From Siphonodentalium dalli (taxonomy: Eukaryota; Mollusca; Scaphopoda; Gadilida; Siphonodentaliidae), in assembly GCA_032622095.1 (NCBI GenBank), contig CP136069.1, positions 72,191,319-72,255,318 on the forward strand: a DNA stretch of 64,000 nucleotides, written 5' to 3'. The notes below the pieces were generated by a model that made no database searches, had not been told where the DNA came from, and worked only from the letters and a program-made list of their open reading frames with translations. This document shows, piece by piece, positions 53,691 to 64,000 of the stretch; the stretch's first letter is position 1, and every line of letters starts with the position of its first letter. Made by a program: the position numbers and the translations under genes.

Positions 53691-54170
53691 TTCTGTCTCA
53701 CTTTATATAACTTCAGGATAATGTCAGTTAAATTTCGCTATCTCCCGTGTCATTGGTCCCGAAGGTCTGACTCCAACCGTATATCTAGGAAATGTAAGTC
53801 CAGCTTCTCCTTGAAATGGAGAACGGTTTTAACATCTACAATGTCGTCTGGGAGGGCATTCCAGTCTTGACATATACACGCTGTGAAAATATGTATTTTC
53901 TAACGTCTTTAGATTTTGACAGTATATGGAGCTTCCAGGCGTGTCCCCGAGGTAGCAGTGTATGTGTTCATTTGGAAAAATGCAGCTGGATATATATGAC
54001 ATATTCGCCATGTAAAAACTTAAATGTCTCGATTAAGTCAGAACGAAACATCCTGTAATTAGCTGATGGTAAATTCAGGATAATCAGTCGAGTTTTATAG
54101 CAGATTTTTTTTCAGACTGCTCACCATGCCCTCTTCTTTGTACTTGTTCGACTTTTCTGAATGTCCTACG
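53691..54170 (-). pseudogene. LINE C-terminal region (3' part of a split LINE)
   Basis: On the minus strand this reads, with frame changes, VEQVQRR, MFRSDLIETFKFLHGEY and RGHAWKL, and then a segment where RVYMSRLECPP stands in place of the usual RV..WN.LP. These fit the end of CR1/jockey-like LINE polymerases, after the RT domain. It continues into 58219-58507 across an inserted element. Several stops are present. Confidence 0.65.
54163..54170. repeat. 8-bp target site duplication, left
   Basis: GTCCTACG here and GTCCTAGG at 58211-58218 differ by one base. An 8-bp duplication is characteristic of hAT elements. Confidence 0.75.
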
Positions 54171-54426
54171 CAGGGCCGTAAATCATGGGGGTGTGGGGTG
54201 TCACCCCCCCCCCCAATATCCAGGTAGTTAGTTCGTCGGGCAGTTGTCGGGCAAAGACAGTGTAACTTGTTAATACAAAGCCCTGTAGTTGCAATCATGT
54301 TTCTGAAAACTGCCCGACATAATTTTAAAATAGTGCTCCTGGAGTCTGAGTTTGCCCAACAGCAGCATTCATGTGTGTACATACAATTATAGCAGCTTAA
54401 CCCTTTACCCAACAGAAGGGCCCTGT

Positions 54427-54495
54427 GCCAATGCATTCTCTTATATATGCGAGTCGACCATAGGTCGCCTCGCATATATAAGAGAATGCATTGGC
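54427..54495 (+). repeat. 69-bp palindrome P, copy 13
   Basis: Canonical copy after GCCCTGT. Confidence 0.9.
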
Positions 54496-54574
54496 TTAAC
54501 ACATTAAAAATTATAAAATTGTTAAAGAATGTAAGAAAAAATAGTAAAAAGTGTTAAAAAAAGATTTTGTTTAG

Positions 54575-54643
54575 GCCAATGCATTCTCTTATATATGCGA
54601 GGCGACCTATGGTCGACTCGCATATATAAGAGAATGCATTGGC
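54575..54643 (-). repeat. 69-bp palindrome P, copy 14
   Basis: Inverted partner of copy 13, followed by ACAGGGCATAAC. Confidence 0.9.
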
Positions 54644-55184
54644 ACAGGGCATAACTGTAACTATCACAATGTGGTCAAGAAGCCGGTTCCAATGATAACC
54701 ATATGTGTATGGTTCTTTTGAGACAGACCAAAGATATTTTAGGCTGTTGAATCTTTATTTGGCCGGTTTTGGCCGGTTTGTTGGGTAAAGGGTTAATGGG
54801 ATGCAATAAATCAGCTGTAACTGTGTTACATATCTCTGGTGTTACCCAGGGCTAAAATTGTGATGGCCATTCCTTGTAAAATTTATTGTAATATAATGCT
54901 CAACAACATGGTGTCATATTAACACCAGATACCACAGAGTGAGCCATAAAAAATGCCACAGTTAAGCTACAGTAAGGCTATACATGTGCCAGAATGTGTC
55001 ACATAAACCATAGGGGTCTTTGAACTCACTTTTAACCCTTTACCCAACAAACCGGCCAAAACCGGCCAAATAAAGCTTCAACAGCCTAAAATATCTTCGG
55101 TCTGTCTCAATAGAACCATACAAATATGGATATCATTGGAACCGGCTCCTTGACCACATTGTGATAGTTACAGTTATGCCCTGT

Positions 55185-55253
55185 GCCAATGCATTCTCTT
55201 ATATATGCGAGTCGACCATAGGTCGCCTCGCATATATAAGAGAATGCATTGGC
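55185..55253 (+). repeat. 69-bp palindrome P, copy 15
   Basis: Canonical forward copy. Confidence 0.9.
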
Positions 55254-55333
55254 CTAAAAAAAAATCTTTTTTTACCATTTTTTACCATTTTTTCTTACAT
55301 TCTTTAACAATTTTATAATTTTTAATGTGTTAA

Positions 55334-55402
55334 GCCAATGCATTCTCTTATATATGCGAGGCGACCTATGGTCGACTCGCATATATAAGAGAATGCATTG
55401 AC
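55334..55402 (-). repeat. 69-bp palindrome P, copy 16
   Basis: Inverted partner of copy 15; the last arm base pair is altered (TTGAC for TTGGC). Confidence 0.88.
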
Positions 55403-55433
55403 ACAGGGCCCTTCTGTTTGGGTAAAGGGTTAA

Positions 55434-56080
55434 TGGCAGAACTATCAAATTAGTCCAGCATCTAGTATAGCATAACATGACCCAATTGAGTGAATCCAAT
55501 ATAAGCGACGGAAAGACAAATATACTTCATTCGAGAATAAATTTCTCATCATGGATGAACCATTATCAAAGAAACCAAAAATTCAGAGAAATCGAACTTA
55601 TTGGCACACAAAGTTATATGTAAAGCGAATAATTAGTAATATGCTCTCTATATAAAGTTAGTTTTGTAACTGATTTAGTTTAACAGTACACAATTCAAAA
55701 TATTCCAGTATATTCACCTTGGATACATTCTCATTGGATCTGCCTTTCACAATGTAACAATATATACATGTATTCTAACTTTTGAAGTATGTGGTGTTAT
55801 TGTTCATAATCAGCCTGTGTATATTCCAAGGATTCCTTTTAAGTTCAAAAGAAATTATCTTCTTCGTGGTGAGTACACGCATTGTTTTCTAATCTCATTA
55901 CCGCCACGAAGTGGGTGGACACTGGTGTACAGATTTGTATAGACTCATGGTCGTATGGAGGAATGTATTCTTGTTTCGTACTAGAGTATAAATCGTACCG
56001 ATAATTACGATAGTACGACAAAGATTAGCACATGTGTTTACGTCACCGGTGTAATTGTGGGGACATGTTTCTATTATGAA
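55434..56080. other. Unassigned interval inside the hAT-like element
   Basis: No coding or repeat feature recognised; AT-rich. Confidence 0.35.
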
Positions 56081-56832
56081 GATTTGCTATCCCGAAGGTC
56101 CGCTATTCCGAAGGTTCTCTATTCCGAAGGTTTTTGTTATTTTTAGGTTAATTCTATATTCTAAAGTATTGAGACTAATTTGAGAGGGTTCATTTTCACA
56201 AAGATTCTTTTTATGGAGTGTGCGCTCACATCCGAACTGATCCTGCGCGCACACCGATACAGATACAGGAGAAAATAACTTAACTTAGAACATTAAATGT
56301 GATTTTGTTTTGTTTTCGCGGGTTTTCTTGAGATTTAATGTCATTACGTGGGCCCATACCGTTGAATTCTTGGCATATAATATGAATGTTGTGGTATATA
56401 TGGACCCTCCCGCATTGGGACATGACACAGGTACAGTTGACTTAAGTGATGTTCTGTGTGGGCTCCAATTTGGAGTTCAATATTTTAAGGGCCAAGTTTA
56501 GAATTTTATGGGTCCATAGCTTTGAACTCTGGGCATATAATATGAATATTGGGGGGCATGTCTCTATTCCGAAGGTTCACTATCCCGAAGGTCCACTATT
56601 CCGAAATTTCTTTGAATGTTCGCTATTCCGAAGGTTCACCAATCCGAAGGTTCGTTATTCCGAAGGTTCTGTGTTCCGAAGATTTTTGTTATTTTAAGGT
56701 TAATTCTATATTCTAAAGTATTGAGAGGGTTCATTATCACGAAGATTCTTTTTATGAAGGAAATAACTTAAAACATTAAATGTGATTTTGTTTTGTTTTC
56801 GCGGGTTTTCTTGAGTTTAATGTCATTACGTA
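56081..56832. repeat. TATTCCGAAGGTTC array and 200-bp direct repeat
   Basis: CTATTCCGAAGGTTC and variants recur about every 20 bp at 56090-56130 and 56565-56680. After each cluster comes a copy of a ~200-bp block (GGTTAATTCTATATTCTAAAG ... GTTTTCGCGGGTTTTCTTGA) at 56155-56345 and 56697-56832. Non-coding. Confidence 0.85.
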
Positions 56833-57259
56833 TGACCTTATTTCTCATTACATATTCACACCAAGCAGCCCACACAATTGCTATGTTTCCATGCGATTTA
56901 ATGTGATTACGTGTGACCTAATATCTCAATAATCTGAGGCAAGAGTACGCCTGCTAAAGGCGAATTATAACAGTTGGGGCTATAACGCTCAATGAATACT
57001 GGAGGCTATAACAAACTGCGCAGCAGAATATCGCTGAATTGACGAGTATGAGATGAGCCTAACTGCAATTGTGACTTTGTTTAAAGGCCCACTTAACTTT
57101 CGAGTCATTCATTTTTTATAGTATATACGGTTGAATAAAATACTATAATTCATCACCATTTGAAACGCAGAATACTTCTATCTCCTAGTTTGAAACACCT
57201 TTAAAATACAGCGTCGTATATCTAGCAATTAGCAACCAACATGTCCTCCTCGGCTTTTC

Positions 57260-57835
57260 ATAGATTTCAACGTAATTTGATACTTATGGGTATTTATGTC
57301 CGGGAAGTGTTTTGGACGGGTCAAATCGTGACCCCGAATTGACCTTGACCTTTAAAACTGTCAATGCAAGGTCAATTTTGGTAAAACGGACAAATTTCGG
57401 CGAAATTTGATACCTAGGGATACTTTTGTCCGGGGAAAGTTTTGAACGGGTCAAATCGTGACCACGGCCTGACCTTGACCTTCAATGTGGTCAATCAAAG
57501 GTCAAATCGGACAAAAATGGATGGATTTCGACGACATTTGATACCTATGGGTACTTTTGTCGGGGGAGTGTTTTGGACGGGTCAAATCATGACTCCGACC
57601 TTACCTTGACCTTCAAAATTGTTCATTAAAGGTCAAGTGGGGTAAAACGGACGGATTTCGACGAAATTTGATACCTAGGGGTACTTTTCTCCGGGTGGGG
57701 GTGTTTTGGACTGGTCAAATCATGACCCTGACCTGACCTTGACTTTCGAAATAGTCAATTGAAGGTCAAATCGCGCCTTTCACCGGAAATCAGATGGGAA
57801 ACAGCCCGGGCGAAGTCGGGCCCATCAGCTTGTGT
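57260..57835 (-). repeat. GACCTTGAC tandem array, copy 2
   Basis: Four to five units of about 115-120 bp share TTTGATACCTA.GGGTACTTT, GTTTTGGACGGGTCAAATC and GACCTTGACCTT. This is the family at 661-930 in the opposite orientation. It ends in GGGCGAAGTCGGGCCC, the hairpin that begins the + strand copies. Confidence 0.85.
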
Positions 57836-58210
57836 AATAAAGAAGACAGTTTGAAGAAAGTAACGTATGACACGAGAAACGGGAAAACTTGAAATATGGA
57901 AGCTAGTTTATAGAATAATTGTATTATAATTTATATTTATGGCTAATAATATGATATTGGTGGCGTTACCATTTCTGACTATGGTTTTCTTGTATATCAT
58001 TGATATAGTGCTAAAAGGGTATGTCAGGTCAGCTCAATAGCTCCATGCCTAGTCTCTGGAGTAGGTCAACGTCTGTAGACAGTGCCCATAATTCAATTAT
58101 GGGGGGGGGGTCGGGGGAGAAGGGAGAACCCCAGAAAAATCGGGCAATTTGGTGGAGACGTCGGGCAAAGAAGCGATACCCCCCAATATTTTGCGGAAGT
58201 TACGGCCCTG

Positions 58211-58218
58211 GTCCTAGG
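58211..58218. repeat. 8-bp target site duplication, right
   Basis: GTCCTAGG follows the TTACGGCCCTG terminus of the hAT-like element; partner of 54163-54170. Confidence 0.75.
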
Positions 58219-58507
58219 TATTGCGGCTTCCAAATAATGTTGCAATAATCTAGAATGGGCAAAACCATTGCTGTATATGAACACTTTTAAAGATATCGCA
58301 ATCTATCTGGGTGAATTTCCTATTCATTGTTCCGAGAATTTGGTTAGCTGTTGTGACTTTGTGAACATGGTGGTCGAATTTCATTATATCATCGATGAGT
58401 ATTATGGAAGTAGCTAAATTAACTCGAACACATTGCCTCCGCGCGGTCACTAAGAAAACTAGTCGTGTACATATTATCCACCGATTTGGCCACTGTAAAT
58501 ATAACAA
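58219..58507 (-). pseudogene. LINE reverse transcriptase fragment (5' part of split LINE)
   Basis: The minus strand reads IDDIMKFDHHVHKVTTANQI, LGTMNRKFTQID and, after a frame change, PILDYCNIIWKPQYL. These match the end of the RT domain of CR1/jockey-like LINEs. The frame continues beyond the hAT-like insertion at 54170. The upstream LINE portion is missing (5' truncation). Confidence 0.75.
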
Positions 58508-58716
58508 TCACACAAAACACTGGTTGGAAAAATAATTAATCACAAAAAGTCCAGCCAACATTTTTGTCCGAAATATTAACCATTTCTATTTCAGGCATGA
58601 CAATTTCAGCTGTTAGAAGTTTTGCTTATAAGATACAATTTTACTCTAAAAGGTACCAAATGTCTCGGAAATCGTATAGGTATCATTTGACCAATTCGAG
58701 TATCAGTATATATTTG

Positions 58717-60300
58717 TATACTAGCAGGGTTACCCGGCGTTGCCCAGGTTAATGCGATGAGAAACCCTCTATATGCTGTGGATATTTGTTGGGGATAGAG
58801 AATGCTCTTGATTAAAAGTGTTATACGTTTTCTCAAAAATTGTATATTCAAATAGCATCATAAAACATGATTATTACAGTCATGGGATATAAGTAATGGC
58901 TCGCCTTGTCAATTGTCATTCTGTTTCTCGCGATTAATCTGTTCCAACAATAATGAATTATGTATTTATTTACAACTGCGTATACATTAGACGTTATAAT
59001 ATGATACATGAACATCTCAAATAAAAGATGATAATTGGGTTTTCAATATTGAAATGTATCAATCAATTTAGTGGGTTGGACTAAGTTCTCGATGACACCT
59101 GGCTAACTCCATGAAGATACAGATGTTTCAAAGAAATTTGCAGGTGCTCCTCTGTTCATGGTGCTATATATTGGCTAAATATTCTCTGTTTAAACGAATG
59201 TTGATGCGCATTAATATTAGCTACATGTGCCAGGCACAGAGCGAGATTTTGAGTTGTTTATGTCAGTCGAGGAGTCTGTTATAAAACCCTTGTCAGATGC
59301 ATGTGCAGTATTGGGAGGATCCTGAAAAGTCTTATGCTACTAACTGCATTTTCTTGTATATCAGAAGAAACTATATTTGACTGCACACTGTGACCACTAT
59401 TTTTGAACAGGCCTTCCATATCTCTTGACAAATTGTAACTTTTTTTGTGGAAACTGTATTGAATGGAACGGACTCAATTTTGTTATAATATATATGCAAT
59501 CTTCTGATGGTTCGGGGTATCTCAGTTTGCACGAATATATGTATCTCTTCAATAGAATGATAAATATACGTTTAATGCTTCTTCTATGCATCTGTTTTTG
59601 CTAGCTCATATTGTGAATGCCCTGATTGCTATTCCCATATAAATATCACAGTTAAGAAGATATAATTGTTCAAGTGACTTAAGTGGGTCACCATATGTCG
59701 GGATTGTGAAATGTGAACGTCCAAAACTACTTAAAATGATATGGAGATGGCCTGGGTGACTGTATATAAAGGCGAATAGCAATCTTATCAATGAAAGTGC
59801 ATATCCGCTCGCCATCTGCGACGCAAACGACACCAAATGTGATTTAATTCATGGTTTTTCATTAGAAAAAACGTGTATGAATTCGGTGGAAATTGGTGCC
59901 AAATAAATTTGTACCAGCGTTTGTCTCTTTTGACATATTTAAACCACTCCCATTAGACTCATGGATGCATGGTATACTGGCGATGATTATATATATGTTT
60001 GGTGGTAATCAGCAACTAAACAAATTCTGAGAATAGTTATGACCCATATCTCTCACACAACCGACAGCAATTTGGCGTCTTTAAATCACACGATGATATT
60101 CCTCTTATCACAGAGAAGAATAATATATCAATTTTGTGGAAATTTGGGCTAAAAATAGTTTATTAAATCAATTGTTGATGCAACGCTGACTCGAACAACG
60201 CCATATTGCGAAGGTGATTATGTATTCGTTTGGTGGAAATCGGCGACAAAACTATTTTTTTAATTTTGCCGACCTCCCCCTTTTCTTCCCCTGACACAAA
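58717..60300 (+). repeat. Start of a degenerate TTTGGTGGAAATCGGCG array
   Basis: It opens with ACTAGCAGGGTTACCCGGCG and GTTGCCCAGG, a start like those of the other tailed elements. From about 59870 repeated GAATTCGGTGGAAATTGGTG and TTTGGTGGAAATCGGCGAC units appear at ~180-bp intervals. The array resumes after the LINE fragment at 61890. Confidence 0.65.
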
Positions 60301-60371
60301 CAGCGTCATTTAATTTTTTTTTTACCCACACTGTTATCTTCCTTGTAAACAGTTACCCCTCTTAGAACGCC

Positions 60372-61311
60372 TTGGTGACATCTCGATTGTACCGCGTGAA
60401 AGCAACAAAGGCTATGTATGGACTACTATCTAAAGTTCGAAAACTGTCCCTATCAACCGACCTGGCACTGAAACTTTTTGACTGGCTCATTAAGCCAATC
60501 CTTCTTTATGGGTGCGAAGTTTGGGGGTCAGAAAATCTAAGGGACATAGAAGCCGTACATTTAAATTTTTGCAAGTCATTAACACATATGAAGAGTAGTA
60601 CCCCAAATTACATGGTATACGGTGAGCTTGGTCGTTGGCCTCTTTATATTGAGATAAAAAAGAGAATGATATCATATTGGTCCAAACTGATAACCCAACC
60701 TGACCACAGATTAATGCACAAACTGTACAGATTGTTGATTTCCGTTGAAATGGGTGGAAAAAAAGGTTCGATTGATTAATTGCTATAGGACAACCCTCCA
60801 GTCTACTGGGTTCGAAGACACTTGGCAACTCCAAAAGACCATGACACCTTCGATGATAGGCAGTATGCACTCAGCCTTGATTAATGCTTTTAAATCAGAT
60901 TGGGATAGATATATATCTGCCTCTTCTTCTCGTGGCGAATTATACAGACATCTCAAAACCAAGCCCACTCTCGGTGTTTTTTTTATTATGAATTGACATT
61001 TAATGATAGAGTAAGCATTCAAAAAATCAGAACAGCGAATCATAGAGGTGGCTAGATGGGGCAAAAATAAAAAGGGGAATAAAACGAAGCTTGTATGCTC
61101 TCTTTGTAAGGTCTCTATGTCAGACGAATATCATTTTATAATAGTTTGTCCGAAGTTAGCCGACATTAGAGAAAAGCTTATCCCAAATGAGTATTGGACA
61201 AATGGATCCATTGATTATCTCTATAAACTTTTGAACTCTACTGATCTCATTCACCTAAAAAATCTCGCAACATTCACACGCATAGGTATGAAGCGATATG
61301 AAGACAACTGA
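60372..61311 (+). pseudogene. LINE ORF2 C-terminal fragment with frameshifts
   Basis: Residues such as LFDWLIKPILLYGCEVWGS and HMKSSTPNYMVYGELGRWPL belong to the post-RT (thumb) region of non-LTR retrotransposon polymerases. The frame shifts near 60770 and again near 60990-61040. The last part holds a Cys/His motif, CSLCKVSMSDEYHFIIVC, typical of the C-terminal zinc knuckle of these proteins, and ends at 61311. The catalytic RT part is absent, so the copy is 5'-truncated and dead. Confidence 0.85.
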
Positions 61312-61860
61312 GGCTGATGACATGGTATATCTAAGGATTAAAACTGCCAATTTCCATGCTAACCAGTTATCAACCAGTCCTCGTTAAGACTTAGTGCATA
61401 CTGTATAATGCATTTTCGATATATGATGACCCAATTACCCCTTAGACATGAGTATACCCTGTTTATATTACAGGCAACGCCAACGGTGATATATATGTAT
61501 ATCCCAGTATATAGCATGCTTAAGAATAAGTAATAGCCCCCTATTTCTCGACCCATGATATATTATCGAGTACCATAACCAAAACAATGTCACTCGAGTA
61601 TTCGCAGTTAGACGGTGAACTAATTTAACTTTTACACAGAATATATTGATTCTTTATATATTAGGGTATGTTATATAAGCAATTGTCGACTGTAATCGAA
61701 ACTGTATTCATTTCTATATGTTCGTGTGTGGATACTTGTATATATGTGTACATATGTTCTACATTATGCATGTCACTATATGTTATATGTTATATATTAT
61801 ATATTTTCCTTGTATCATGTAAAATGGCTGGAAATAAACAATCAATCAATCAATCAAGTT
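61312..61860 (+). mobile_element. LINE 3' untranslated region and (AATC)n tail
   Basis: AT-rich sequence follows the LINE stop and ends CTTGTATCATGTAAAATGGC, TGGAAATAAACAATCAATC and three more ATCA units: a short tandem tail rather than poly-A. The same terminal ~60 bp recurs at 63401-63461. Confidence 0.75.
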
Positions 61861-63338
61861 ATATATAGAACGCACATAGACAGACAGAAAGACAGACAGA
61901 CAGCACGATTTGATTTCTTGTATCATTTGAGAAGAACGTGTCTGAATTTGATGGTAATTAGTACTAAAAATATTTTGTATCAGTCTTGGTAACCCTCCTA
62001 TCCCTATATTTCAGTCTCAAGCTGCACACACGAAGACTCATTAGAGATTAGAGATGCATATATATGAAACTGGTGAAAATTGGCGAGTATACAAATTCGT
62101 ATCAAATTTAGGGTCCCAATATCTCTCACCCATAGGTCACAAATTTGGTGTATCGCAGAGAAGAATATGTATCAATCTGGTGGAAATCGGCACTAAACAT
62201 ATAGCTATAATTTGTTGTGTCCCTCTCATCTATATACACCACTGACTCGAATGGCCCAACTTATGTCATCCTTAAACCACACGATTATACTCCTGATATC
62301 ATGGAGATGATTGCTTATAAGTTTGGTGATAATCGGCGACTAAACAAACTCTCAAACAAACAGCACCACTATGGCGTCTTTAAATCACACGATTAGATTC
62401 CTCTTGGATAAGAACGTGTATCAATTTGGTGGAAATTGGCGCAAAACAAATGTGCATCAATTTTGGTGCCCCTGTCCCTTTCAATGCAATCCTGACTCGA
62501 ATGAGGCCACATTTGACAGATATAAGCAACACCATTAGACTCCTCATATCATGGGAATTATTTTGTATAAGTGTGGTGGCAGTCGGCGACTAAACTAATT
62601 ATTATCAAATTAAGTGCCCACCCCTCCCAATCTCTCAACCAAAAGACATCAATTTGGCGTTGTTAAAGCGCACAATTTGATTCCTTGTATAATGAAGAAG
62701 AATATATATCAATTTGGTGCAGATCGGCGCTAAAATTAGTTTTTCAATTTTGGTGCCCCTCTCCCCTTCCGTGCATCCCTGACCTGAACGACGCCACTTT
62801 TAAACCACACCGTTGGTTTTTTCATATCATGGGTTTGGCGTTGTTAAATCGCACAATTAGATTCCTTATATCATGAAGAAGAATATATATCAATTTGGTA
62901 GAGATCGGCGCTAAAATTAGTTTTTCAATTTTGGTGCCCCTCTCCCCTTCCTTGCATCCCTGACTCGAACGACGCCACTTTTAAACCACACCGTTGGTTT
63001 TTACATATCATGGGGATGAATATATATAAGTTTGGTGGAAATCGGCGACAGAAAAAAAATCTGCCCCTCCCCTTCCGGGCACCCCTGACGCGAACGGCGC
63101 GACTTTTGCCATATTTAAACCACACCATTAGATTCCTCATATCATGGGGATTATTACATATAAGTTTGGTGGCCATCGGCGACAATTTTTGTTCTGCCCC
63201 TCCCCCTTTTCTGCCCCTGACAACAACGGCGTCACTTTAGAAAATTCTAACCCCGACCATTATCTTTCTCGTAAAAAGCTACTCCTAGTAGACCTATTTG
63301 GCATCATCTAGATGGTCCCCTGTGAATTTCTATAGAAC

Positions 63339-63375
<37 letters not shown>

Positions 63376-63400
63376 TATTCGCAAATATAGATATAGATAT
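61798..63400 (+). repeat. 1,603-bp tandem unit, copy 1
   Basis: Positions 61798-62397 reappear at 63401-64000 with a constant offset of 1,603 and only two or so substitutions seen (for example GTAACCC/GTGACCC and TATCGCAG/TATCACAG). The unit includes the LINE 3' tail, an AGACAGACAGAAAGACAG run and several degenerate ~180-bp TTTGGTGGAAATCGG subunits. Mirror frames of 60-88 codons in both copies are not genes. Confidence 0.92.
63338..63376. repeat. (ACAG)n microsatellite
   Basis: About nine ACAG units end copy 1 of the large tandem unit and precede GATATTCGCAAATATAGATA. Confidence 0.9.
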
Positions 63401-64000
63401 TATATATTTTCCTTGTATCATGTAAAATGGCTGGAAATAAACAATCAATCAATCAATCAAGTTATATATAGAACGCACATAGACAGACAGAAAGACAGAC
63501 AGACAGCACGATTTGATTTCTTGTATCATTTGAGAAGAACGTGTCTGAATTTGATGGTAATTAGTACTAAAAATATTTTGTATCAGTCTTGGTGACCCTC
63601 CTATCCCTATATTTCAGTCTCAAGCTGCACACACGAAGACTCATTAGAGATTAGAGATGCATATATATGAAACTGGTGAAAATTGGCGAGTATACAAATT
63701 CGTATCAAATTTAGGGTCCCAATATCTCTCACCCATAGGTCACAAATTTGGTGTATCACAGAGAAGAATATGTATCAATCTGGTGGAAATCGGCACTAAA
63801 CATATAGCTATAATTTGTTGTGTCCCTCTCATCTATATACACCACTGACTCGAATGGCCCAACTTATGTCATCCTTAAACCACACGATTATACTCCTGAT
63901 ATCATGGAGATGATTGCTTATAAGTTTGGTGATAATCGGCGACTAAACAAACTCTCAAACAAACAGCACCACTATGGCGTCTTTAAATCACACGATTAGA
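63401..64000 (+). repeat. 1,603-bp tandem unit, copy 2 (cut by window end)
   Basis: The first 600 bp of the second unit are nearly identical to 61798-62397. Its further extent is outside the window. Confidence 0.92.

Larger units (their letters stand above)
54397..54796. mobile_element. MITE family A with paired palindromes, copy 3
   Basis: TTAACCCTTTACCCAACAG to GTTGGGTAAAGGGTTAA with intact TTAA ends. It is in the opposite orientation to 55032-55433 (CCGGTTTTGGCCGG lies at the right). Palindromes at 54427-54495 and 54575-54643. Confidence 0.88.
55032..55433. mobile_element. MITE family A with paired palindromes, copy 4
   Basis: TTAACCCTTTACCCAACAAAC to GGGTAAAGGGTTAA with intact TTAA ends. 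The body is almost the same as 2604-3003. Palindromes at 55185-55253 and 55334-55402. Confidence 0.88.
54171..58210. mobile_element. 4.04-kb hAT-like non-autonomous element
   Basis: The termini are CAGGGCCGTAA and TTACGGCCCTG. 8-bp near-identical flanks and the continuity of the split LINE frame on both sides confirm the boundaries. Subterminal GTCGGGCA repeats occur near both ends (54233-54251 and 58139-58168). No transposase is visible. The interior was later filled by family A MITEs, TCCGAAGGT repeats and a GACCTTGA array. Confidence 0.8.

Noticed and set aside
54095-54502. 135-codon minus-strand frame
   Set aside because: It runs through palindrome P, the hAT terminus and a LINE relic; peptides such as CILLYMRGD recur wherever the palindrome occurs.
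1-64000. tRNA or rRNA genes
   Set aside because: I looked for B-box-like GGTTCGAATCC sequences and conserved rRNA words and found none that fit; a tRNAscan run would be decisive.

Overview
The window is eukaryotic: AT-rich, intron-bearing animal nuclear DNA packed with transposon remnants. It has no operons and no bacterial gene layout. The one convincing host gene is on the + strand at 30605-50359. It has four exons (30605-30704, 39853-40029, 41305-41433, 50223-50359), every intron is GT-AG and phase 1, and the predicted protein has 180 residues: a signal peptide, a ten-cysteine Ly6/three-finger domain and a hydrophobic tail of the GPI-anchor type. The Ly6 type, the LINE families and the many microsatellite-tailed repeats suggest an invertebrate, perhaps a mollusc or another lophotrochozoan; this placement is weak.

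Layout. 1-12484: tandem-repeat elements ending in (ACAG)n or similar tails, several TTAA-flanked MITEs and short foldbacks. 12485-19073: a large element with roughly 2-kb inverted repeats around a decayed minus-strand coding region that I cannot identify. 19084-22690: repeats, a 22-bp minisatellite, poly-C tracts and a reverse-transcriptase scrap. 22976-30335: a foldback-type repeat holding a nearly full-length but dead LINE (ORF1 with a PHD finger; ORF2 with endonuclease, RT and RNase H). 30340-50360: the Ly6-type gene, its three introns filled with MITEs, palindromes (one of 577 bp) and nested insertions. 50479-53690: more repeats. 53690-58510: a minus-strand LINE 3' end split by a 4,040-bp hAT-like element with an 8-bp target duplication. 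58717-64000: a tandem array with an inserted LINE fragment and a 1,603-bp duplication that runs off the window end.

A 69-bp near-perfect palindrome (starting GCCAATGCATTCTC) occurs 17 times, one copy truncated. It usually comes in pairs of opposite orientation and sits inside at least three MITE families whose outer termini differ. This shared module, the unidentified large-TIR element, and several insertions that can be dated against uninterrupted copies in the same window are the most interesting signals. Apart from the Ly6-type gene, most long reading frames are accidental products of palindromes or tandem repeats.
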